Shown piece after piece: positions 7,413-12,110 of a DNA stretch of 12,110 nucleotides. Position numbers and translations under genes: made by a program. The first letter of the stretch is position 1. Each line of letters opens with the position of its first letter. The notes under the pieces were generated by a model that was not told the origin of the DNA, made no database searches, and saw only the letters and a list, made by a program, of their open reading frames with translations. The stretch lies in contig JAISRA010000113.1 of assembly GCA_031273885.1 (NCBI GenBank), forward strand, positions 1 to 12,110. The letters run 5' to 3'. Source of the DNA: Endomicrobium sp. Its GTDB lineage: Bacteria; Elusimicrobiota; Endomicrobiia; Endomicrobiales; Endomicrobiaceae.

Positions 7413-7505
7413 CGAAAAAACAAAGAATGCTTATGCTTTTTGGCACTTATTTCGATTTTGGGAAGTTTCTTTATTTGTATTAAAAAAATTCACAGCAACA
7501 TGTAA
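7413..7505 (+). other. Short hydrophobic open frame in the dprA-topA gap, possible remnant
   Basis: A frame open from 7413 to TAA at 7503-7505 reads a basic start, then CLCFLALISILGSFFICIKK, which has the shape of a signal anchor or single membrane helix. It has no ATG at its start and a stop directly upstream. It may be the head of a lost membrane or exported protein; no family is identifiable. Confidence 0.2.
7458..7486 (+). promoter_or_regulatory. Candidate promoter of topA
   Basis: TTGGGA (7458-7463) and TAAAAA (7481-7486) are separated by 17 bases, each matching four of six consensus bases. Transcription would start about 48 bases before the topA ATG. In DNA this AT-rich such matches occur by chance, so support is weak. 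Confidence 0.3.
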
Positions 7506-7540
7506 AAAATTTTAGGGCGTTTGTTGAGAGGTTAAAAAGA

Positions 7541-9754
7541 ATGCCAGAACATTTAGTCATAGTAGAATCACCAGCAAAAGAAAAAACAATATCAAAATTT
7601 TTAGGAAAAGATTTTATTGTAAAAAGTTCTTATGGCCATATAAGAGATTTGCCTAAGAGCAAGCTTGGCATTGACATTAAAGACAATTTTAAACCAACGT
7701 ACATCAACATACCAAAAGCAAAAAAACTTATATCAGATTTAAAAAAAGCAGTTGAAAACACCAATAAAGTTTATCTTGCAACTGATTTTGATCGTGAGGG
7801 AGAGGCTATTGCATGGCATTTAAAAGAAGCTTTAAACCTCCCCAATTCCAAAATTTCAAGAATAACATTTCATGAAATTACGCCTGAAGCAATCTTAGAC
7901 TCAATAAAACACCCACGAGGCTTGAATATGGGGCTTGTAAACAGTCAGCAAGCACGCAGACTTTTAGATAGGCTTGTAGGATATAAACTTTCTCCTCTTT
8001 TATGGAAAAAAGTAAAAATCGGGCTTTCTGCCGGAAGAGTACAGTCTGTAGCCGTAATGATTATATGCCACAGGGAAGAAGAAATTAACAATTTTGTTTC
8101 TGTGGAGTATTGGAGCATTGAGGCAGAGTTGTCTAAAATTGAAAAAGATATGCCACATTTTAAAGCACAGCTCTTTTCAAAAAATAATTGTAAGTTTGAT
8201 AAACTTACAATTAAGAGCAAAGAACAGTCTGATGAAATTTTAAAAGAGCTTAAAGACGCAAAATATGTTATTAAATCTATTGAAGCAAAACAGCGCAAAC
8301 ATTCCCCATATCCACCATATATAACTTCAACAATGCAACAAGACGCTTCAAGGAGGCTCGGGATTTCAGCTTCAAAGACAATGTCTGTAGCGCAAAAGCT
8401 GTATGAAGGTATTTCCATCGGGAAAAATTCCGATATAGGACTTATAACATATATGAGAACAGACTCTCTAAACATTGCAAAAAGCGCTCAGAGCGAAACA
8501 TTAAAATTTATTGAGGCTTCCTATGGCAAAGATTTTCTTCCAAAAGCTCAAAGAATTTATAAAACAAAATCTAAAGGCGCACAAGAAGCTCATGAAGCTA
8601 TAAGACCTACTTCCCCAAATAGAGTACCATCGCAGATAAAACAGTATTTGTCCCCTGATGAGTTTAAACTTTACGATTTAATATGGAGAAGATTTTTAGC
8701 AAGCCAGATGGCAGATGCTATTTACAGCACAATGTCAGTTGAAATATCTGCAAAAAATTATTTGTTTAAATCTTCAGGCAGCACATTGTTTTTTTACGGT
8801 TTTTTAAAAGTCTATAACGTAGATGACAATGAAAAGGAAACAAAATTTCCCCCTTTAGAAAATGGCGAAACACTGAGTCTCCTACAGGTATTACCACAAC
8901 AACATTTTACTGAACATCCTCCGCGCTACAATGAAGCAAGCTTAATTAAAGCTCTTGAAGAACATGGCATAGGAAGACCGTCAACTTATGCTCCTACAAT
9001 CAAGACTATTCTTGATAGATTGTACGTACGTCTTGACGGCAAAAAATTTGTGCCCACAAACCTTGGTATTGTTGTAAATAATGTTCTGAGAAATCATTTT
9101 AGCAATATTATAAATGTTGAATTTACTGCAAACGTTGAAGAAAAATTTGACGATATTGCAGAAAATAAAGCTGTCTGGCAAAGTGTTTTAAAAGATTTCT
9201 ATGAGCCTTTTGAAAAAAATTTAGAAAAAGCGGAAAAGAACCTGCAAATACAAAAAGTGCAGGCATTGAAAACTTCAGAAATATGTCCAAATTGTGGCAA
9301 ATACATGGTTATAAGAGACTCAAGAACAGGACAGTTTTTAGGATGTTCAGGGTATCCTGAATGTAAAACCACAATGTCTCTAGATAAAGACGGCAAAATT
9401 ATAGCAAGGCAGCAGGAAACAGATATGAAATGCGATAAATGCGGAAGTACTCTTCTTAAAAAGATTGGCTTTAGAGGAAACCTATATCTTACATGCAAAA
9501 ATCCAGAGTGTAAAATAACGTATAATATTGATGTAAATGGCAATAAGATTCTTAAACTCGGACCGGAACGTACTACTATAAAGTGTAAAAAATGCGGTTC
9601 TGAAATGTTTAAAAGAATAGGCAAAAGAGGCCCGTTTATTACATGTTCGGCGTTTCCAAAATGCAGGAATTTACAATGGATCAAGACACCAAAAGTATCA
9701 AAAGAGAAAATATCGGTTATAAAAACCTCAAAGAAGAAAATAAAAAACAAATAG
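7541..9754 (+). CDS. topA: DNA topoisomerase I (type IA)
   Basis: Relaxes negative supercoils by cutting one DNA strand through a 5'-phosphotyrosine. The 737-residue protein begins with the TOPRIM domain: LVIVESPAKEKTISKFLG with catalytic Glu9, and ATDFDREGEAIAWH with the metal-binding Asp82-Asp84-Glu86. SQQARRLLDRLVGYKLSP and GLSAGRVQSVA follow. ITYMRTDS carries the active-site Tyr304, then QEAHEAIRPT and EHGIGRPSTYAP. The C-terminus has three C4 zinc ribbons, starting near residues 582 (CPNCG...C...C), 631 (CDKCG) and 682 (CKKCG), and a Lys-rich tail. This is full family length with all key residues. GAGAGG lies nine bases before the ATG. It is followed by, and overlaps, a Xer recombinase gene, so the two are probably one transcript. 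The upstream partner dprA is decayed. Confidence 0.98.
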   Translation: MPEHLVIVESPAKEKTISKFLGKDFIVKSSYGHIRDLPKSKLGIDIKDNFKPTYINIPKAKKLISDLKKAVENTNKVYLATDFDREGEAIAWHLKEALNLPNSKISRITFHEITPEAILDSIKHPRGLNMGLVNSQQARRLLDRLVGYKLSPLLWKKVKIGLSAGRVQSVAVMIICHREEEINNFVSVEYWSIEAELSKIEKDMPHFKAQLFSKNNCKFDKLTIKSKEQSDEILKELKDAKYVIKSIEAKQRKHSPYPPYITSTMQQDASRRLGISASKTMSVAQKLYEGISIGKNSDIGLITYMRTDSLNIAKSAQSETLKFIEASYGKDFLPKAQRIYKTKSKGAQEAHEAIRPTSPNRVPSQIKQYLSPDEFKLYDLIWRRFLASQMADAIYSTMSVEISAKNYLFKSSGSTLFFYGFLKVYNVDDNEKETKFPPLENGETLSLLQVLPQQHFTEHPPRYNEASLIKALEEHGIGRPSTYAPTIKTILDRLYVRLDGKKFVPTNLGIVVNNVLRNHFSNIINVEFTANVEEKFDDIAENKAVWQSVLKDFYEPFEKNLEKAEKNLQIQKVQALKTSEICPNCGKYMVIRDSRTGQFLGCSGYPECKTTMSLDKDGKIIARQQETDMKCDKCGSTLLKKIGFRGNLYLTCKNPECKITYNIDVNGNKILKLGPERTTIKCKKCGSEMFKRIGKRGPFITCSAFPKCRNLQWIKTPKVSKEKISVIKTSKKKIKNK
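9665..9668 (+). promoter_or_regulatory. Ribosome-binding site deciding the xer start
   Basis: AGGA seven bases before ATG 9676, inside the last zinc-ribbon codons of topA. The in-frame ATGs at 9643 and 9661 have no comparable site. Confidence 0.45.
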
Positions 9755-10617
9755 ATTCCTTTAAAAAATATCTTCAAGCAGAAAGAAATTTTTCCAAACA
9801 TACCTTAAGAGCCTACTTAAAGGACATATTTGATTTTTTATTCTTTTTGCAGTGCAGGCGACAGCTGAATTTTTCTGCTGCTGAAAAACATAACATCAGA
9901 GAATTTCTTGAGGAGCTAAACAACAGAAACTTAAGCAAAACGACTATTGCAAGAAAAATTGCATCGCTTCGTACTTTTTATAAATTTTTAATGATCAATG
10001 GTATTATCAAAAAAAACCCTGTAGAAAATATCTCCAGTCCAAAAAAAAGTAAGAAGGTACCGTCATTTTTAACTGAAACGGAAATGCAGGCGCTTTTTGC
10101 TCTACCTGACATAAAGTTAAGAGATATAACAATGCTCGAACTTCTCTACTCTTGCGGTTTAAGAATTGAAGAGTTGATGAATTTAAATCTAAATAATATA
10201 GACTTTATATCAAATATAGTTACTGTTAGAGGCAAAGGCAATAAAGAAAGAATTGTACCGGTAGGTAATCAATGTTTAAATGCTATAAGAAAATATATTA
10301 ATGAACGTCGTGCCACAGGACTTCCATACGATATAAAATCTCCTGTGTTTTTAAGCGACCACATAAAAAGACTTAGTCAACGAACAGCAAGAAGAATTTT
10401 ACACAGGTGGTTTATCAAAGCGGGGCTCACAAAAAAAGTTAGCCCTCATACTCTAAGACACACATTTGCAACTCATATGCTTGATAGAGGTTGTGATTTA
10501 AGAAGCGTGCAAGAAATGCTTGGGCACAAAAATCTTTCTACAACGCAGATTTATACACACGTTACAATAGAAAGTCTAAAAAAAATCTATCAAAAGGCAC
10601 ACCCTAGGGCAAAATAA
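9676..10617 (+). CDS. xerC: Tyrosine recombinase XerC/XerD
   Basis: Site-specific recombinase that resolves chromosome dimers at dif with FtsK. From ATG 9676 the protein has 313 residues. The N-terminal SAM-like core-binding domain includes FKKYLQAERNFSKHTLRAYLKDI and KTTIARKIASLRTFYKFL. The catalytic domain has the full active-site set: Arg163 (LLYSCGLRIEEL), Lys187 (VRGKGNKERIVPV), His258 and Arg261 (SPHTLRHTFATHML), His284 (MLGHKNLSTTQIYTH) and nucleophile Tyr293. The C-terminus ends HPRAK, as in XerC. XerC and XerD are hard to tell apart; a single-recombinase system is possible, so the symbol is provisional. The chosen start overlaps topA by 79 bases. Conserved recombinase sequence begins only after the topA stop, so the first roughly 25 residues are dispensable-looking and a later non-ATG start is possible. 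Confidence 0.92.
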   Translation: MDQDTKSIKRENIGYKNLKEENKKQIDSFKKYLQAERNFSKHTLRAYLKDIFDFLFFLQCRRQLNFSAAEKHNIREFLEELNNRNLSKTTIARKIASLRTFYKFLMINGIIKKNPVENISSPKKSKKVPSFLTETEMQALFALPDIKLRDITMLELLYSCGLRIEELMNLNLNNIDFISNIVTVRGKGNKERIVPVGNQCLNAIRKYINERRATGLPYDIKSPVFLSDHIKRLSQRTARRILHRWFIKAGLTKKVSPHTLRHTFATHMLDRGCDLRSVQEMLGHKNLSTTQIYTHVTIESLKKIYQKAHPRAK

Positions 10618-10623
10618 TATGCA

Positions 10624-10653
10624 TTGTTATTTTTCAATAATTTTAGCTAAAAT
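10624..10653 (+). promoter_or_regulatory. Candidate promoter of the 302-residue protein gene
   Basis: TTGTTA and TAAAAT separated by 18 bases in the 86-base gap after xerC. The start would fall near 10660, some 44 bases before the ATG. Support is moderate; read-through from topA-xerC is also possible since no terminator is seen in the gap. Confidence 0.35.
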
Positions 10654-10703
10654 ATTTATTAATTTGATATGCTGTATTTAATTTCGGTGCGGAATAAAAA
10701 ACC

Positions 10704-11612
10704 ATGAAAGAAAAAGGACATCTTAAACTTTTGATGGAAGAAACGGGTTGCGAACAAGCTGATGCTGAATTTGCGCTTTGTATTTCAGACAATAATCTTG
10801 AAAAAGCTATAGACAGAATAGGTGTTCTTCTAAAATTTATCACGGTATTTAAGATAAAACTGATATTCCCAAACAAAAATATTTATGGCCTTATACATAT
10901 AGCCGTAAACATGAAAACATCTGATATTCTACGTATTAGTATGATCTTTTCGTACAACCCTGCAATATATGAAATCTCAACGAGCATGGATTGGTTTTCT
11001 TTTGAAAAAGCAATTTTCTCAGCGCGTTTAGGCCCAGGTGTAATGGAACAGTACACACAAGAAATTGAAGAAAATTTAAAACCATATATACAGCAAAAAA
11101 TTAGAGAAATATCTTTTATTTCATCTGATGAAATTTTAAAAATAATTAAAGTTTTTTTCTATCCCGTTATCGTTGAAGTTGAAACTGTAAATGAAGATTT
11201 GAATCTTACACAATTTAAAAAACTTCCTGATTATAGTTCAAAACAAAATTCGACTTCATTTACAGGTTATGATTTAGGATTTGTAAAACTTGACGTCAAA
11301 ATACTCGAAGATCAAAACGGCAAATCTGTAAAAAAAATTAATGAAGGCGACATTGTCCTATCTATGATAACAGATGAAAGAGATATAGCTCATTATCTTG
11401 TACATTTGATAGGCGGCATGGAAAACGGCAGTATGGTACCTATTCCCACAACAGTCAAAAAAATATCTCATAAAAACGATGATTTTGAAATACACTTGCA
11501 TTTCGCGCCATCTATAGCAGGACTTGCTAAAATTAAAAACGACACTAAACTGAAAGTTTTGGAAGCAAAAAACCAGCCATCATGGTGGAAAAAAATACTT
11601 TCTTGGGTATAA
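10704..11612 (+). CDS. Unrecognised 302-residue protein with UBA-like N-terminus
   Basis: I do not recognise the protein as a whole. Residues about 8-40 (KLLMEETGCEQADAEFALCI, then NNLEKAIDRI) follow the three-helix UBA/TS-N pattern known from EF-Ts and some orphan proteins, where a Gly-Cys turn is followed by an AxxAL helix. The remainder is a soluble mix of predicted alpha and beta segments without signal peptide or clear membrane helix. A Lys/Asp-rich region near 190-220 and a C-terminal WWKKILSW tail are notable. The frame is intact over 302 codons with base composition like its neighbours, which argues for a real gene. The ribosome site is weak (GCGGA about ten bases before the ATG). It follows xerC by 86 bases and ends directly at a strong terminator. 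A cytoplasmic role through protein or RNA contacts is only a guess. Confidence 0.75.
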   Translation: MKEKGHLKLLMEETGCEQADAEFALCISDNNLEKAIDRIGVLLKFITVFKIKLIFPNKNIYGLIHIAVNMKTSDILRISMIFSYNPAIYEISTSMDWFSFEKAIFSARLGPGVMEQYTQEIEENLKPYIQQKIREISFISSDEILKIIKVFFYPVIVEVETVNEDLNLTQFKKLPDYSSKQNSTSFTGYDLGFVKLDVKILEDQNGKSVKKINEGDIVLSMITDERDIAHYLVHLIGGMENGSMVPIPTTVKKISHKNDDFEIHLHFAPSIAGLAKIKNDTKLKVLEAKNQPSWWKKILSWV

Positions 11613-11648
11613 AAAACAGTCTCCTGAAAAATCAGGAGACTGTTTTTT
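11611..11648. terminator. Bidirectional intrinsic terminator between convergent genes
   Basis: CAGTCTCCTGA (11617-11627), loop AAAA, and TCAGGAGACTG (11632-11642) form a perfect 11-pair stem. It is flanked by six A on the left and six T on the right, which extend the pairing and provide a U-tract in both directions. It begins within the stop codon of the 302-residue protein gene and lies 28 bases past the groEL stop, so it can end both transcripts. Confidence 0.95.
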
Positions 11649-11676
11649 ATAACATAAAAATTTACAACAACCCATT

Positions 11677-12110
11677 TTAATATTCAGGCATAGGAGGCAC
11701 CCCCGCACCCATATGAGATTTTTGAGATTTCTCAGGAATATCCGTTACCAACGTTTCCGTAGTAAGAACAAGTCCAGCTATTGAAGCGGCGTTTTCCAAA
11801 GCTGTTCTCGTTACCTTCGCTGGATCAACAATACCAGCTTTTACCATATCCATATACTCATTAGTATCAGCGTTATAACCAAAAGTAGAATCTTTTGAAT
11901 TTTTTATTTTGTCAACTATTATAGAAGCTTCAAGACCAGCATTCTCAACTATCATTCTCATAGGCCCCTCAAGCGCCTTGAAAACAATCTCAACACAAGT
12001 TTTTTCATCAGAATCTGCAGTTTTAACCTTATCTAAAATAGCCTGAGCTTTAAGAAGAGCTACTCCACCACCAGCAACTATACCTTCTTCGACACCAGCT
12101 CTTGTCGCGT
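11677..12110 (-). CDS. groEL: Chaperonin GroEL (60 kDa), C-terminal part, cut by window edge
   Basis: The leftward frame enters from the right edge and gives the last 143 or so residues of GroEL, which forms the double-ring ATP-driven folding chamber with GroES. Visible are [20 protein letters not shown] (equatorial domain, near residue 400 of the E. coli protein), [36 protein letters not shown], and [20 protein letters not shown] with the [11 protein letters not shown] that follows. The tail is short, AGVPPMPEY, in place of the Gly-Gly-Met repeat of proteobacterial GroEL. The frame is intact. The stop TAA at 11677-11679 lies close to the shared hairpin terminator. The start and promoter are outside the window. 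Confidence 0.97.
   Translation of the reverse strand, partial: ATRAGVEEGIVAGGGVALLKAQAILDKVKTADSDEKTCVEIVFKALEGPMRMIVENAGLEASIIVDKIKNSKDSTFGYNADTNEYMDMVKAGIVDPAKVTRTALENAASIAGLVLTTETLVTDIPEKSQKSHMGAGVPPMPEY

Noticed and set aside
6290..7540. Insertion sequence or CRISPR array in the gene-poor stretch
   Set aside because: No terminal inverted repeats, transposase motifs or regularly spaced repeats were seen; most of the stretch is explained by dprA remains.
9643..9675. Upstream ATG codons (9643, 9661) as the xer start
   Set aside because: Both are in frame but lack a ribosome site and add only residues encoded out of frame within the topA zinc ribbon; ATG 9676 has AGGA at a good distance.
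7945..9801. Leftward frames of 176, 66 and 200 codons over topA and its end
   Set aside because: They are antisense to topA, which has complete catalytic motifs and zinc ribbons; the leftward products are hydrophobic or Cys/Phe-rich shadows.

Overview
The window is AT-rich bacterial chromosome made of housekeeping genes, with one clearly decayed gene. The low GC content, A/T-biased codon use, a sugar-phosphate antiporter, an arginine pair (argC-argJ), a GroEL ending in a short PPMPEY-type tail and a rotting dprA together suggest a host-restricted symbiont in early genome reduction. My best guess is an Endomicrobium-like member of the Elusimicrobiota. That assignment is inference from gene content and style; no rRNA gene is present to settle it.

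Layout. Positions 1-6289 are transcribed leftward: the 5' part of a UhpC/GlpT-type sugar-phosphate transporter (cut by the window edge), a tRNA-Asp(GTC) with its own promoter, a terminator, then glyA, a tsaC/sua5 (YrdC) gene, argJ, argC, a short coupled open frame of unknown meaning, and rsmI. Positions 6290-7540 hold no intact gene. Most of this stretch (about 6558-7387) is a rightward dprA pseudogene, recognisable from its N-terminal helix-hairpin-helix to its last codons but broken by stops, frameshifts and a central deletion. Positions 7541-11612 are transcribed rightward: topA, a XerC/XerD tyrosine recombinase overlapping the end of topA, and an unrecognised 302-residue protein with a UBA-like N-terminus. 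A strong bidirectional hairpin terminator separates this from the 3' end of groEL, which runs leftward in from the right edge.

How it fits together. The transporter would import phosphorylated sugar from the host. argC and argJ supply steps of ornithine/arginine synthesis, and glyA supplies glycine and one-carbon units. TsaC, RsmI and tRNA-Asp serve translation; TopA and Xer serve chromosome topology and dimer resolution. Loss of dprA indicates that processing of incoming DNA for transformation has been abandoned here. I found no mobile element, CRISPR array or clearly novel multi-gene system. The points most worth a second look are the dprA remains, a four-residue insertion next to the self-cleavage site of ArgJ, the small frame coupled to argC, and the UBA-like orphan protein.
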